Shown in pieces: positions 9,046-18,225 of a stretch of 64,000 nucleotides of DNA. The stretch lies in NCBI GenBank assembly GCA_030696345.1, contig JAUYSK010000016.1, positions 248,001-312,000 on the forward strand, read 5' to 3'. Origin of the DNA: Azonexus sp. (GTDB lineage Bacteria > Pseudomonadota > Gammaproteobacteria > Burkholderiales > Rhodocyclaceae). The position numbers and the translations under genes are program-made. A model generated the notes under the pieces. It ran no database searches and was not told the DNA's origin. It was given only the letters and a program-made list of their open reading frames with translations. The stretch's first letter is position 1. Each line of letters opens with the position of its first letter.

Positions 9046-9956
9046 GCGTGCAACTTCCAGCCTCGATGCTGGTACTCGAACGCGGCTGGTTGTCGGCCAA
9101 TAACATCCTGTTTCATGAGGGCGAAAACGCCACGCTGGTCGATAGCGGCTACGTCACCCATGCCGCCCAGACCGTCGAACTTGTTGGGCACACGCTGGAT
9201 GGTCGCCGGCTCAAGCGCCTGATCAACACCCATTCCCACTCCGACCATATCGGCGGCAATGCCGCCCTGCAGGCCGCCTTCGGCTGCGAGATCATCGTGC
9301 CGGCAGGATTGCACGCGACGATTGCCGACTGGGACGAAGACGCGCTGCTGCTCTCGCCGCTGGGCCAGCAATCCGCCCGCTTCCAGCACGACAGTCTGAT
9401 CGGGGCCGGCAACGAAATCGAGATGGGTGGCCTCAACTGGCAAGCGCTGGGCGTACCCGGCCACGACATGGAGGCGCTCGGCTACTACAACCCGGAAAAG
9501 CGCATCCTGATCTCCGGTGACGCAATCTGGGAAAACGGCTTCGGCGTCATCTTTCCGGAACTGCTGGGTGAAGCCGATGGCCTGTCCAGCACGCGGGCAA
9601 CGCTGGAAATGCTTTCCCGCCTGCCGATCGACATCATCATTCCCGGACACGGCAGCCCGTTTGCTACGGTCGACGTCGCTTTTGAACGTGCTTTTCGGCG
9701 CCTGGACATGTTCACCGCAGAGATCGACAAACTGGCCTGGCATGCCATCAAGGTCATCGTCTCTTTCGCCATGATCGAACGAAGGCGCATTCCGGCCGAC
9801 GAATTCAGGGCCTTTGTCCTCAGCCTGCCCTTCGCCATCGACGTCAACGCCCGCTATCTGGGTCTGCCGGAAGAAACCATGGCTGCCCGCGTCGAGCGCG
9901 ACCTGCTGCTGGTCAACGCCTTGCGTCGCGAAAACGGCGAGATCCTCAGCACCTAA
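9042..9956 (+). CDS. Metallo-beta-lactamase fold hydrolase
   Basis: A 304-residue MBL-fold protein. The metal ligands are visible in NTHSHSDHIGG (HxHxDH), in the VPGHDMEALGYY segment (second histidine), and in ISGDAIWENG (bridging aspartate) followed by IIPGHGSPF (last histidine). The C-terminal helical extension (after about residue 215) resembles glyoxalase-II-like and related hydrolases, but the substrate cannot be read from sequence. The ATG overlaps the DUF1289 stop by 4 bp; in-frame upstream codons belong to the DUF1289 region and are not used. Probably the last gene of the transcript that starts with the liu genes or of a sub-operon. Confidence 0.9.
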   Translation: MSVQLPASMLVLERGWLSANNILFHEGENATLVDSGYVTHAAQTVELVGHTLDGRRLKRLINTHSHSDHIGGNAALQAAFGCEIIVPAGLHATIADWDEDALLLSPLGQQSARFQHDSLIGAGNEIEMGGLNWQALGVPGHDMEALGYYNPEKRILISGDAIWENGFGVIFPELLGEADGLSSTRATLEMLSRLPIDIIIPGHGSPFATVDVAFERAFRRLDMFTAEIDKLAWHAIKVIVSFAMIERRRIPADEFRAFVLSLPFAIDVNARYLGLPEETMAARVERDLLLVNALRRENGEILST

Positions 9957-10019
9957 ATCCCGCTGGCTTGCGCCATGCCGGAGTCGTACAATCAAACTCT
10001 AATTTACGGGGGTTTGATC

Positions 10020-11633
10020 ATGAGTTTCCGCAACCGACTGCTGCTTGGCATGACCTTGATCATGGCGGCCTTCATTGCAGCGATTGTCGTCGCCTTTACC
10101 GGCCTGCGCGCCACCTCGGCCCAGTTTGGCACCTTCCTCGACGGCGTTGGTAGCCTGCATCAAGGCTATAGCGACATGTATGCCCAAGGCCTGCAAATGG
10201 GTCAGGCTCTGCGCAATATCGTCCTTGACCCGGCAAACCCCAAGGCCTACCAGAACCTCGACAAGGCACGCCAGGACTTTGCCAGCGCCCGCGAAGCTGC
10301 CACTCTCGCCAGCAGCAAGGTTGAAGGATTCGGCAACACGCTGGCCCGCCTCGGACCGCTCGCCAGCGCCCAGGCCGAAGCCCAGACGGCAGTGATGACC
10401 GCCCTCAAGGCCGGGCAAGCCGAAGAAGCCAAGACACTGATCAACAGTCGCGAAACCCCCGCCTGGCGAACCCTGAAACAGGCCTTGCTTGATGACCTGC
10501 AAGCCCTGCACAAAGTCACGGAAACCCAGCGCAGCGAAGTCGCCAACAAGGTCGAACGACTACAGAGCATCATTCTGGTGCTGGCCGTGCTGGCCGTGCT
10601 GATCGGCGTTGCCACGGCCGTCAGCACCCTGGGCTATGTCCGGCGTGAGCTTGGCGGCGAGCCGGCCTATGCCCGTCAGGTTGCCAATGCCGTTGCAGTC
10701 GGCGATCTGACCCAGCCGATCAATCTGGCCAGCGGCGACAGCAGCAGCCTGCTCGCTGCCCTGGCCAGCATGCAGGAGCAATTGCGGCAACTGGTTGGCA
10801 CACTGGCCGGTCACGCCCGTGACGTTGATCGGACCGCTCATCAGGTGGTCGAGGCAACCGATCAGGTAGCCGCCGGCAGCAACGAGCAACTGAACCGTTC
10901 GAGTGAAATGGTCGGCAACGTCAATAATCTCGCCGCCAGTCTGCGTGATGTCATGAGCGCCGTCAGCCAGGCCGAACAAATCGTCGAGAACTCCAGCAAC
11001 ATTTCCGGCAGCGGTGCGGCGCTGGCCAGCAAGGCGGCCAGCGAAACCGAGGCGATGGCCAATTCGGTTCGCAGCACTGCCAGTCACATTCAGGAACTTG
11101 GCACCCAATCGGCAAAGATCAATTCCATTCTCGGTGTCATTTCGGACATTGCCAGCCAGACCAACCTGCTCGCCCTCAATGCGGCCATCGAGGCTGCCCG
11201 CGCCGGCGAGCAAGGTCGTGGCTTTGCCGTGGTTGCCGATGAAGTCCGCAAGCTTGCCGAGCGCACGGCGCTGTCAACCGCCGAAATCTCAGCCATGGTG
11301 GAAAGCATCCAGTCCGGCACGAAACGCGCCGTTGCCGCCATGGAATCCGGTCTGCTGCAGGTCAGCGAAAGCGTCGAACTATCCAATCAGTCCCGCGACG
11401 CCTTCAACCAGATGAATGACAGCTCGCAACAGGTCAATCAGGTGGTCCAGCAGATTGCCCGCGCCATCGATGTCGAGAAGGACAACGAGCACGCCATTCA
11501 CGCCCATGTCGATCAGGTACGTAGCCTGATCGAACAAAACGACAGGGCTTTGCGCAATGTGGTCGATTCAGCCAGCCGCCTGAATGGCATGTCGAGCGCG
11601 CTGACTCAAGCCATCGCCCGCTTCAAGCTTTAA
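10020..11633 (+). CDS. Methyl-accepting chemotaxis protein
   Basis: A 537-residue chemoreceptor. It has a short cytoplasmic start, a first membrane helix (about 8-30), a helical periplasmic domain of roughly 150 residues of the four-helix-bundle type, a second membrane helix (about 180-202, [16 protein letters not shown]), and a HAMP linker starting at [20 protein letters not shown]. The C-terminal signalling coiled coil contains the near-invariant hairpin with [20 protein letters not shown]. No CheR-docking pentapeptide is seen at the end (ARFKL). GGGGG just upstream acts as ribosome site. The ligand is unknown. It stands alone, 63 bp after the MBL gene, and converges on the M20 gene. Confidence 0.95.
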   Translation: MSFRNRLLLGMTLIMAAFIAAIVVAFTGLRATSAQFGTFLDGVGSLHQGYSDMYAQGLQMGQALRNIVLDPANPKAYQNLDKARQDFASAREAATLASSKVEGFGNTLARLGPLASAQAEAQTAVMTALKAGQAEEAKTLINSRETPAWRTLKQALLDDLQALHKVTETQRSEVANKVERLQSIILVLAVLAVLIGVATAVSTLGYVRRELGGEPAYARQVANAVAVGDLTQPINLASGDSSSLLAALASMQEQLRQLVGTLAGHARDVDRTAHQVVEATDQVAAGSNEQLNRSSEMVGNVNNLAASLRDVMSAVSQAEQIVENSSNISGSGAALASKAASETEAMANSVRSTASHIQELGTQSAKINSILGVISDIASQTNLLALNAAIEAARAGEQGRGFAVVADEVRKLAERTALSTAEISAMVESIQSGTKRAVAAMESGLLQVSESVELSNQSRDAFNQMNDSSQQVNQVVQQIARAIDVEKDNEHAIHAHVDQVRSLIEQNDRALRNVVDSASRLNGMSSALTQAIARFKL

Positions 11634-11676
11634 ATGCCTTTCACGGGAGTGACGAATTGATTGCCGGGCGAAGCAC

Positions 11677-12852
11677 TCAACCCTTGGGCAGGGCTTGCTG
11701 TACCAGCCGTACCCAATAACTGACACCGAGCGTCAGCAATTCGTCGTTGAAATCGTAATGCGGATTGTGCAACATGCAACCGCCAGTGCCGGGGCCGTTG
11801 CCGAGCCAGACGTAGCAACCGGGCTTCTCGCGCAGCATGTAGGAAAAATCCTCGGCGCCCATCGACGGCAGGATGTCTGTAAGCACTCGCTCACTCCCGA
11901 AGACCGTCGCGGCAACCTCGCGGCAGAAATTTGCCTCGGAAACACTGTTGACCGTAGCCGGGTAGCGATGGTCGAAACGCACGCTGATCTGCGCCCCATT
12001 TGCCGCCGCGATGCCGCTGCACAGGCGTTCGACTGCCCGCTCGACACTCTCCTGGACTTCCGGTTTGAAGCTGCGAATCGTCCCGCGCAGCACAACCTCT
12101 TCCGGGATGATGTTCCAGGCTTCACCGGCATGAAATTGCGTCACGCTGACCACCGCTGACTCACAGGGATGCAACGTGCGACTGACGACAGTTTGCAGCG
12201 CCTGCACCAGTTGCGCCCCGGCGACGATGGAATCGATCCCCTGATGCGGCATGGCCGCATGGCAGCCATGACCGCGCACAATGATCTCGAAGGCGCAGGT
12301 ACCAGCCATCACCGGACCGGGCATGACGGCCATTTCACCGACCGGAATACCCGGCCAGTTGTGCAACCCGAATACCGCCTCGACCGGAAAGCGCTCGAAC
12401 AGGCCATCCTCGATCATCACCGCCGCACCACCTTCGGATTCTTCGGCGGGCTGGAAGATGAAAACAGCAATGCCATCAAATTCCGGATTCCCGGCCAGAT
12501 AACGCGCCGCGCCAAGCAACATGGCGGTGTGGCCGTCATGGCCACAGGCGTGCATCTTCCCGGCGTGCTGCGAGTGATGCGGAAACTCGTTCATCTCGGC
12601 CAGCGGCAAGGCATCCATATCGGCGCGCAGACCAATCATCCGGCCGGAGCTTCCGGCCCGCAGCACACCAACAACACCGGTTTTGGCAATGCCGCGATGG
12701 ACTTCCAGGCCATATCGTTCCAACTCACCGGCAACCATTTCGGCCGTCCGGTTCTCGTTGAAAGCCAGTTCCGGGTGGGCGTGGATGTCGCGACGTTGCG
12801 CCGTCAGTTCGGCAAGAAAGGGCAAATCGAGCAGGGGAAGGGTCGGGGGCAT
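11677..12852 (-). CDS. M20-family amidohydrolase (hippurate hydrolase / N-acyl amino acid deacylase type)
   Basis: A 391-residue peptidase-M20 amidohydrolase. Metal and catalytic motifs are visible: [10 protein letters not shown] (about 75-84), [16 protein letters not shown] with the Cys/His ligands, and [15 protein letters not shown] with the catalytic glutamate pair. A dimerisation/lid domain follows ([15 protein letters not shown]), and the C-terminal metal histidine sits in [14 protein letters not shown]. The start at 12852 is chosen because AAGGAGACGACT precedes it; the frame is open further upstream but without conserved sequence. The gene stands opposite rapZ with about 70 bp between the start codons, a divergent promoter region. 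Exact substrate unknown. Confidence 0.93.
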   Translation of the reverse strand: MPPTLPLLDLPFLAELTAQRRDIHAHPELAFNENRTAEMVAGELERYGLEVHRGIAKTGVVGVLRAGSSGRMIGLRADMDALPLAEMNEFPHHSQHAGKMHACGHDGHTAMLLGAARYLAGNPEFDGIAVFIFQPAEESEGGAAVMIEDGLFERFPVEAVFGLHNWPGIPVGEMAVMPGPVMAGTCAFEIIVRGHGCHAAMPHQGIDSIVAGAQLVQALQTVVSRTLHPCESAVVSVTQFHAGEAWNIIPEEVVLRGTIRSFKPEVQESVERAVERLCSGIAAANGAQISVRFDHRYPATVNSVSEANFCREVAATVFGSERVLTDILPSMGAEDFSYMLREKPGCYVWLGNGPGTGGCMLHNPHYDFNDELLTLGVSYWVRLVQQALPKG

Positions 12853-12922
12853 AGTCGTCTCCTTGTTTTTTCTATTATGCCGCGGCTTGCCGGGCCGCGC
12901 CGCCTTGATTATGCTGCACCGC

Positions 12923-13768
12923 ATGGAACTTATCCTCATCAGTGGTCTCTCCGGCTCCGGCAAGTCTGTCGCCCTCAACCTGCTCGAAGATTCAGGCTAC
13001 TACTGCGTCGACAATCTTCCGGTCATCATGCTGACAGTGCTCGTTCGCATGCTCAAGGAAGAAAAAACCCGCAAGGTGGCAATCGCCATCGATGCACGTT
13101 CGGGTCACGGCATCGAACTGCTGCCGGAAAAAATGAAAAAGTTGTCGGAAGAAGGGGTGCTTCCAACTTTTCTCTTTCTCCACTCCAATGAGGAAACGCT
13201 GCTCAAGCGCTATTCCGAATCGCGCCGGCGCCACCCACTGGCCGCCGCCGGACAAACGCTGGAAGAGGCGATTCGCGGTGAACGAGAAATGCTCGGCCCA
13301 ATTTCCGGGCTTGGTCACCGCATCGATACCAGCGGCCTGAAGGCCAACGCCTTGCGCGAATGGGTGCGCCAGTTCATTGAGGCTGAACCCGGCCAGGGCC
13401 TGACACTGATGTTTGAATCATTTGGCTTCAAGCATGGCCTGCCACTGGATGCCGACCTCGTCTTCGACGTGCGCTGCCTGCCCAATCCACATTACGACGC
13501 CGAACTTCGCCCACTGACCGGCAAGGACAAACCGGTGATCGACTTTCTCGAAGCAGAAGTCGAGGTCCGCCAGATGCGCGACGATATCAGTCGCTTCGTT
13601 GCCACCTGGTTGCCCAGCTACATCCGCGACAACCGCAACTACCTGACTGTCGCCATCGGCTGTACCGGCGGGCAACATCGTTCGGTTTATATCGCCGAAT
13701 GGCTGGCCCGCGAGTTCACCAATCGGGCCCGCGTTCTGGTTCGCCACCGGACATTGGCTGGTGGGTGA
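12923..13768 (+). CDS. rapZ: RNase adapter protein RapZ
   Basis: A 281-residue protein with a P-loop GLSGSGKS at residues 8-15, a YYCVDNLP segment, and the C-terminal RapZ domain ending in [20 protein letters not shown]. In enterobacteria RapZ guides RNase E to the GlmZ small RNA and binds UDP-GlcNAc precursors, thereby setting GlmS levels; whether the GlmY/Z circuit exists in this lineage is not known from the sequence. An alternative ATG at 12911 adds four residues. Unlike in many proteobacteria, no ptsN or hprK is adjacent. Confidence 0.95.
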   Translation: MELILISGLSGSGKSVALNLLEDSGYYCVDNLPVIMLTVLVRMLKEEKTRKVAIAIDARSGHGIELLPEKMKKLSEEGVLPTFLFLHSNEETLLKRYSESRRRHPLAAAGQTLEEAIRGEREMLGPISGLGHRIDTSGLKANALREWVRQFIEAEPGQGLTLMFESFGFKHGLPLDADLVFDVRCLPNPHYDAELRPLTGKDKPVIDFLEAEVEVRQMRDDISRFVATWLPSYIRDNRNYLTVAIGCTGGQHRSVYIAEWLAREFTNRARVLVRHRTLAGG

Positions 13769-13850
13769 AACTTAGCGGCGTGTTGCACACCCCCTTCCCT
13801 TTCCCCAAAACCCGTCAGCGGGCGATGGGGGCAACGCAACGGCCAAAGTA

Positions 13851-14225
13851 ATGCACTGGCTGGCGCTGATCCGGCCGGGCGACTGGCTGGTCATCCTGGG
13901 CGCGGCCCTGCTGGCCGGGGCCAGCGTACCGGTCTTCTGGCAAGGTGGCATGGCCGATCGCGCCATCATCCGGCAGGAAGGCAAGATCTTTGCCGAAGTT
14001 GATTTACGCAGCAAACGCCAGTTCGAAGTCGCCGGTCCGCTCGGCACCACCCTGATCGCCGTCGAAGCCGGCCGCGCCCGCATCGTCAGCGACCCCAGCC
14101 CGCGTCAGTATTGCGTGCGGCAAGGCTGGCTGATGCGCCCCGGCGAAATCGCCATCTGTGCCCCCAATCGCGTCAGTGTCCAGATCGCCGGCCGGACCAA
14201 GGTTTATGACTCAATCAGTTACTGA
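13851..14225 (+). CDS. NusG domain II-containing membrane-anchored protein
   Basis: A 124-residue protein with one N-terminal membrane helix (about 11-31, WLVILGAALLAGASVPVFW) and a C-terminal beta-rich NusG-domain-II-like module (GKIFAEVDLRSKRQFEVAGPLG ... YCVRQGWLMRPGEIAICAPN). Proteins of this kind commonly sit next to Gx-transporter and ApbE-type genes linked to flavin/Rnf systems. Here it overlaps the Gx-transporter gene by 20 bp. The C-terminal VSVQI stretch closes the barrel. The role is unknown; a periplasmic accessory function is an inference from topology and neighbours. Confidence 0.85.
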   Translation: MHWLALIRPGDWLVILGAALLAGASVPVFWQGGMADRAIIRQEGKIFAEVDLRSKRQFEVAGPLGTTLIAVEAGRARIVSDPSPRQYCVRQGWLMRPGEIAICAPNRVSVQIAGRTKVYDSISY

Positions 14226-14736
14226 ACTCAGCGTAACCGCCGAAGATCGTCGGGTCGCCTGGCTGGCGACTGCGGCGGTCGCGTTGTCGCTGGTCGATGC
14301 CGCCATTCCTTCTCCGCTACCCGGCGTCAAACCGGGGCTGGCCAATATCGTCACGCTGGTCGTGCTCGCCCGCTACGGCTGGGGTACGGCGGTCTGGGTC
14401 AGCGGCCTGCGCGTCCTGGCCGGCAGCCTGCTGCTGGGCTATTTCCTCGCCCCCGGTTTCTTCCTGTCGCTGACCGGCACGACGCTCAGCCTGCTCACCC
14501 TCGGTCTGGCCCGGCATTTGCCGCAACGCTGGTTCGGCCCGGTCAGCCTGAGCATCCTCGCTGCTTTTGCCCATATCGGCGGGCAATTGCTGCTGGCTCG
14601 CGTCTGGCTGATTCCGCATGACGGCGTTTTTCTGCTCATCCCGGTCTTTGCCGGTGCGGCGCTGGTCTTCGGCACCATCAACGGCCTGATCGCGGCTAAA
14701 CTGCTGGCTGAACCCGCGCCACCGGAAACCCCTTAA
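14206..14736 (+). CDS. Gx transporter family membrane protein (heptaprenyl diphosphate synthase component I-like)
   Basis: A 176-residue membrane protein with about five hydrophobic helices (WLATAAVALSLVDAAI, ANIVTLVVLARYGWG, VLAGSLLLGYFLAPGFFLS, VSLSILAAFAHIGGQLLLA, VFLLIPVFAGAALVFGTING). The PLPGVKPGLANIVTLV motif is characteristic of the Gx transporter family, long mislabelled as heptaprenyl diphosphate synthase component I. It overlaps the NusG-II gene by 20 bp and abuts ubiX with no gap. Transport of a small substrate, perhaps a flavin- or prenyl-related compound, is plausible but not shown. Confidence 0.87.
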   Translation: MTQSVTELSVTAEDRRVAWLATAAVALSLVDAAIPSPLPGVKPGLANIVTLVVLARYGWGTAVWVSGLRVLAGSLLLGYFLAPGFFLSLTGTTLSLLTLGLARHLPQRWFGPVSLSILAAFAHIGGQLLLARVWLIPHDGVFLLIPVFAGAALVFGTINGLIAAKLLAEPAPPETP

Positions 14737-15342
14737 ATGTCCAAGACCATCTGCCTCGCCCTGACCGGCGCCTCCGGCATACCCTACGGCCTGCGTCTGC
14801 TGGAATGCCTGCTGATGGCTGACTGCAAGGTGCAATTGCTCTATTCGCAGGCGTCGCAGATCGTCGCGCGGCAAGAAATGGACCTCGAACTGCCCTCCCG
14901 CCCCGCCGATACCAAAGCCGCATTGCTCAAACGCTATCCTGCGGTAGACCCGGAAAAACTCGCTGTTTTCGGCCGCGAAGAATGGTTCGCCCCAGTCGCT
15001 TCCGGCTCCAACCCGCCCGACGCCATGGTGATCTGTCCCTGCTCGATGGGCACGCTGGCCGCCATTGCCCAAGGCCTGGCCGACAAATTGATCGAGCGCG
15101 CCGCCGATGTCGTCCTCAAGGAAGGCCGCAAGCTGGTCCTCGTTCCACGTGAAACGCCGTTCTCGGCCATCCATCTGGAAAACATGCTGCGCCTGTCACG
15201 GGCCGGTGCCGTCATCCTGCCACCCAGCCCCGGCTTTTATCACCACCCGCAAAGCGTGCAGGACATCGTCGATTTCGTGGTCGCCCGCATCCTCGATCAG
15301 ATCGGCGTTTCGCACACGCTGATGCAACGCTGGGGGGAATGA
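14737..15342 (+). CDS. ubiX: Flavin prenyltransferase UbiX
   Basis: A 201-residue flavoprotein. It has the N-terminal ALTGASGIPYGLRLLE flavin-binding loop, VICPCSMGTLAAIAQGLADKLIERAADV, and the RKLVLVPRETPFSAIHLENM block, all hallmarks of UbiX/Pad1. The enzyme joins dimethylallyl monophosphate to FMN to make the prenylated flavin cofactor used by UbiD-type decarboxylases, including in ubiquinone synthesis. It starts directly after the Gx-transporter stop and ends in an ATGA-type overlap with the Lon-domain gene. No ubiD is in the window. Confidence 0.95.
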   Translation: MSKTICLALTGASGIPYGLRLLECLLMADCKVQLLYSQASQIVARQEMDLELPSRPADTKAALLKRYPAVDPEKLAVFGREEWFAPVASGSNPPDAMVICPCSMGTLAAIAQGLADKLIERAADVVLKEGRKLVLVPRETPFSAIHLENMLRLSRAGAVILPPSPGFYHHPQSVQDIVDFVVARILDQIGVSHTLMQRWGE

Positions 15343-15971
15343 TGGCCTGGTTTGACTTCGTCCGCTCACCGACCGGCGCTGCGGTCGACACCCTGAATTT
15401 GCCACTTTTCCCGCTGAACGCCGTGCTTTTCCCGGGTGGGCTGCTGCCGCTGAAGATCTTCGAACAGCGCTACCTCGACATGGCAGCTGCCTGCATGAAG
15501 CAAAACACGCCATTCGGTGTCTGCCTGATTGCCAGCGGCAACGAAACAGGCGGTGCCGTCCCGCACCCGGTAGGCACGCTGGCCACGATCAGCACCTGGG
15601 AGATGGAGCAGCTGGGCATACTGATGATCACAGCACAGGGCGGGCGACGCTTTCGCATCATCGAAAGCCGGCTCGGCCCGGGCAACCTGCTCGAAGCCAG
15701 CGTGGAACTGCTCCCCGAAGCCGTGCCATCGCCGCTACCGCCGGATCGGGAGCGTCTGGTCCCCCTGCTCCGCCGCGTCGTCAATGACCTCGGCCCCGAG
15801 CGCTATCCGGAACCACACTTCTATGATGAAGCCGAATGGGTCGGCTACCGGATCACCGAAGTCCTGCCCATCCAGAACCTGGCCAGGCAAAAACTGCTGG
15901 AACTGGAAGATCCATTGGCTCGGCTGGAAATCCTCGAAAAATATCTCGACCAGCGCAAGCTGCTCAGCTGA
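15339..15971 (+). CDS. Lon N-terminal substrate-binding domain protein
   Basis: A 210-residue stand-alone LON-N (PUA-like) domain, without the AAA+ or protease parts of Lon. The family signature LPLFPLNAVLFPGGLLPLKIFEQRYLDM appears as segments from residue 20 (LPLFPLNAVLFPGG, then IFEQRYLDM). The C-terminal half is helical (ARLEILEKYLDQRKLL). The start overlaps the ubiX stop; ATG codons at 15339 and 15342 are both possible. Such proteins are conserved in proteobacteria and of unknown function. The downstream 150 bp to 16121 holds only a weak 6-bp-stem hairpin near 15981. Confidence 0.88.
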   Translation: MMAWFDFVRSPTGAAVDTLNLPLFPLNAVLFPGGLLPLKIFEQRYLDMAAACMKQNTPFGVCLIASGNETGGAVPHPVGTLATISTWEMEQLGILMITAQGGRRFRIIESRLGPGNLLEASVELLPEAVPSPLPPDRERLVPLLRRVVNDLGPERYPEPHFYDEAEWVGYRITEVLPIQNLARQKLLELEDPLARLEILEKYLDQRKLLS

Positions 15972-16121
15972 ACGAAGCCGCAGGTCTGCCTGCGCCGGAA
16001 TCCACCAAGAGTTCAAGGATCAATCAGCTTGTTCACCTTGTCGCTGTAGGTGTTGCACCGTATTGAATCAGCCTCCGCAACTGGCTTATTGTGAAGTTAC
16101 CAGCAGTGGAAGGTAATGATC

Positions 16122-16373
16122 ATGAACGGCTTGAATGGATCAAAGAGCACAGTCCCCCGCATCATCACGGATCGTCGGACCCGTGAAAATGGTCCGCCAA
16201 ACGGCTGTGATCGGCGTAAAAACGCTGATCGTCGCCTACCGAAGGTTGAGGAAGGCGCTGTTTCCGAGGCTGAATGGTTCAAACGTATGGCAATTTTCAA
16301 ATTGAAACTGAAAGCCAGGGAACGGGCTCGAATAGACAAGCTTCAATGCCTGGCTTCTGGCAGTAGTCACTGA
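16122..16373 (+). CDS. Small basic protein of unknown function
   Basis: An 83-residue protein with a well-placed ribosome site (GGAAGG, 8 bp before the ATG at 16122; an ATG at 16116 is too close). It is strongly charged, with an RRTRENGPPNGCDRRKNADRR region: arginine pairs spaced like those of small DRR-repeat proteins in betaproteobacteria. The rest is a basic amphipathic helix (FKRMAIFKLKLKARERAR). There is no signal peptide. Function unknown. It is 15 bp upstream of another unknown gene, so the two may be co-transcribed. Confidence 0.6.
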   Translation: MNGLNGSKSTVPRIITDRRTRENGPPNGCDRRKNADRRLPKVEEGAVSEAEWFKRMAIFKLKLKARERARIDKLQCLASGSSH

Positions 16374-16388
16374 CAATTGATATCCACC

Positions 16389-16805
16389 ATGGCATACAAC
16401 ATTGTTTGGGAACCTGATGGCATACATAAGCTCTATTCCGGTTTTGTCACCGGCAGAGAGATGCTTGAGTCGTGCAGGAAAATCCATAGTGACCCGCGTT
16501 TTGACGAGATGCGCTATGTCATCAATGACTTCTCCGAAGTTTCGGGGCATGACCTGACTGAAGATGCTCTTACTGATTTGGCTGTAGCCAACTATGGCGC
16601 CCATGCCAGCAATCCGAATTGCCGGGTTGTCTTTGTAACCCCCGATGAAAATCTGGCGAAAGCCATCACAGACAACCTGATGTCACCCAACCTGAAGTCA
16701 TATCAGGTTGACGTGAAGCCAACCGTCTCAGAAGCCAGAGACTGGCTGGACAGTCAGCCCCGGCTGTATGAAATGAGCGGGGTAATGGGGATGCGGGGAA
16801 TATAG
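16389..16805 (+). CDS. Unknown protein, possible SpoIIAA/STAS-like fold
   Basis: A 138-residue soluble protein. The pattern of alternating strands and helices (NIVWEPDGIHKLYSGFVTGREMLE, then FDEMRYVINDFSEVSGHDL, then CRVVFVTPDENLAKAI, then VKPTVSEARDWLDSQ) resembles the SpoIIAA/STAS-like proteins used as small regulators, but this is a structural impression only. The ATG at 16389 is preferred to the TTG at 16377. It ends 49 bp before a terminator hairpin that belongs to the opposite strand. Confidence 0.6.
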   Translation: MAYNIVWEPDGIHKLYSGFVTGREMLESCRKIHSDPRFDEMRYVINDFSEVSGHDLTEDALTDLAVANYGAHASNPNCRVVFVTPDENLAKAITDNLMSPNLKSYQVDVKPTVSEARDWLDSQPRLYEMSGVMGMRGI

Positions 16806-16853
16806 TTTCATCCAGATCGACAGATTTGGTTTGTGAGGCTCAACCACCAGACG

Positions 16854-16882
16854 CAAAAACGCCCGCACATTCAGGCGGGCGT
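16854..16882 (-). terminator. Rho-independent terminator of the cytochrome c gene
   Basis: A perfect 8-bp stem (ACGCCCGC / GCGGGCGT, 16859-16866 with 16875-16882) and an 8-nt loop, followed on the - strand by a run of five U residues. It begins 20 bp after the cytochrome stop codon. Confidence 0.85.
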
Positions 16883-16901
16883 AGTTGGATGGTCAGACTG
16901 C

Positions 16902-17339
16902 CTATTTCTTCTGAATGCGATACAGATAATCCAACAATGCCAGAATGCGTGAGCGGACATACATTTCCATGCTGTACGGCATGGCGCCGAAATGTTCTTC
17001 AGCTTTGGCCGTTTCAAGGTTGTAATCCTGGCCCCAGACCGGCATCTCTCGCGAGCCATGGCCCTTGACGACCAGACGACCGTCTATCACTGAATACACT
17101 CGCTCATAAGGGAAGGTGCCACCATTCCTTTTCGACAATGTGGTCAGGTCAGTTGGCGTAGTTTTCAGGATGTCAATCGCGCCATCATCTCCCTTGCCGC
17201 TTGGTCCATGGCACACCGCGCAACGGTTCATGAACTCACGTTTGCCGGTGTCAAATTTATCCATCTCACTGGCGAAACTGGCTGCACTCAGCGCCAGCAG
17301 GAATAGTCCGATGACTCCAAGTTTCATCCGCTTTTGCAT
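16902..17339 (-). CDS. Mono-haem c-type cytochrome
   Basis: A 145-residue exported protein. The signal peptide runs through about residue 24 (LGVIGLFLLALSAASFASE). One haem-binding CAVCH site is at residues 40-44, and a probable axial methionine lies in GSREMPVWGQ. The C-terminal helix (MYVRSRILALLDYLYRIQ) is typical of class I cytochromes. It resembles small cytochromes with MPVWG motifs found near oxidases or nitrite enzymes, but no such enzyme gene is nearby. GAGGAG precedes the start. It is the last gene of a same-strand stress cluster with Hsp20 and DUF2934. Confidence 0.9.
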   Translation of the reverse strand: MQKRMKLGVIGLFLLALSAASFASEMDKFDTGKREFMNRCAVCHGPSGKGDDGAIDILKTTPTDLTTLSKRNGGTFPYERVYSVIDGRLVVKGHGSREMPVWGQDYNLETAKAEEHFGAMPYSMEMYVRSRILALLDYLYRIQKK

Positions 17340-17401
17340 GATTTTCTCCTCGCTAAACCTTGAGAGGCCATCATGCGCCTTCTTATCACTCCCAAGGCAA
17401 C

Positions 17402-17653
17402 TCACGCAGCTTTTGAGTGTTTGCGACCGGCGCTTTCCAGTTGTCGAATCTCGGCCACCATGGCGACCTGAGTGCCGGCAGTAATCATTTTCGTGCCGTT
17501 TCGCCAATCAAAATAAAGGTGGTTAGCCCTGACGCCGATCTGGAAAAGTGCCTGGGCCATTTTCAAAAAATCGGGCTGTTCCACCCTGCGCCCATCAGAA
17601 AGGTCCGCAATGAATTTGTCTTTGCTTAGGATGATTTCTGCACTTAAGGTCAT
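17402..17653 (-). CDS. Small protein of unknown function
   Basis: An 83-residue protein starting MTLSAEIILSKDKFIADLSD, with AGGGG about 7 bp before the ATG. The frame runs on upstream, but without a good start signal. It has a mixed alpha/beta look with a central DFLKMAQALFQIGVRANHLYF and ends basic. No known domain recognised. It lies between Hsp20 and the cytochrome c on the same strand, so a shared stress transcript is possible. Confidence 0.5.
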   Translation of the reverse strand: MTLSAEIILSKDKFIADLSDGRRVEQPDFLKMAQALFQIGVRANHLYFDWRNGTKMITAGTQVAMVAEIRQLESAGRKHSKAA

Positions 17654-17755
17654 GAATTTCCCCTGAGCACAAGCGTCGCCATCGCGCTTGCCTTTGTTCT
17701 TGATATTCGTTGGACCGGAACGAGTTGAATTAACCAATCGCTCCGGTATACCTGC

Positions 17756-18205
17756 CTAATCGATCACAATCGACTTGTTCTTGCCATTCCCTTTTTTGGG
17801 CAATATCAGGCTAAGTACGCCGTCCTCGTACTTGGCAGTCGTCTTGGCATCATCGACGCCTTGTGGAAGCGTGAAAGAGCGACTTTGCCTGCCGTAATAG
17901 CATTCACGCAAAACGACCTGGCTTCCCTTCTTTTCTTCCTTTTCCTTCTTTGTCTCAGCCGTTATCGACACCTGATCGCCCGTTACGGAAACGTTGATGT
18001 CCTCCTTGTTGAATCCCGGCAACTCGGCACGCACCTTGTAGTTTTTGTCGTCTTCACTGACATCAATCGGAAACTGGCCGGAAGAAAGCTGATTGAGTGG
18101 CATCGGCGTCAGGAAGAAACCTTTGAACATATCGTCCAATTCCCGACCGAAAGGATCGACACGAGTCAGTCCGCGGAATGGGTTAAAACGCGTAAGGTCA
18201 GTCAT
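17756..18205 (-). CDS. Hsp20/alpha-crystallin small heat-shock protein
   Basis: A 149-residue small heat-shock protein. The alpha-crystallin domain runs from about residue 44 (FPIDVSEDDKNYKVRAELPG) to the C-terminal LSLILPKK, with the usual hydrophobic patch and a basic tail. Members form oligomers that hold unfolded proteins. The ATG at 18205 is preferred because AAGGAG lies 6 bp before it, while the alternative ATG at 18211 touches that site. It is downstream of a DUF2934 gene and an unknown gene on the same strand. Confidence 0.93.
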   Translation of the reverse strand: MTDLTRFNPFRGLTRVDPFGRELDDMFKGFFLTPMPLNQLSSGQFPIDVSEDDKNYKVRAELPGFNKEDINVSVTGDQVSITAETKKEKEEKKGSQVVLRECYYGRQSRSFTLPQGVDDAKTTAKYEDGVLSLILPKKGNGKNKSIVID

Positions 18206-18225
18206 GTTCATCTCCTTGATTTTAT

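Noticed and set aside
12169..13191. Open + strand frame covering the 5' part of the M20 gene
   Set aside because: Antisense to the amidohydrolase for most of its length and runs through rapZ in the wrong frame.
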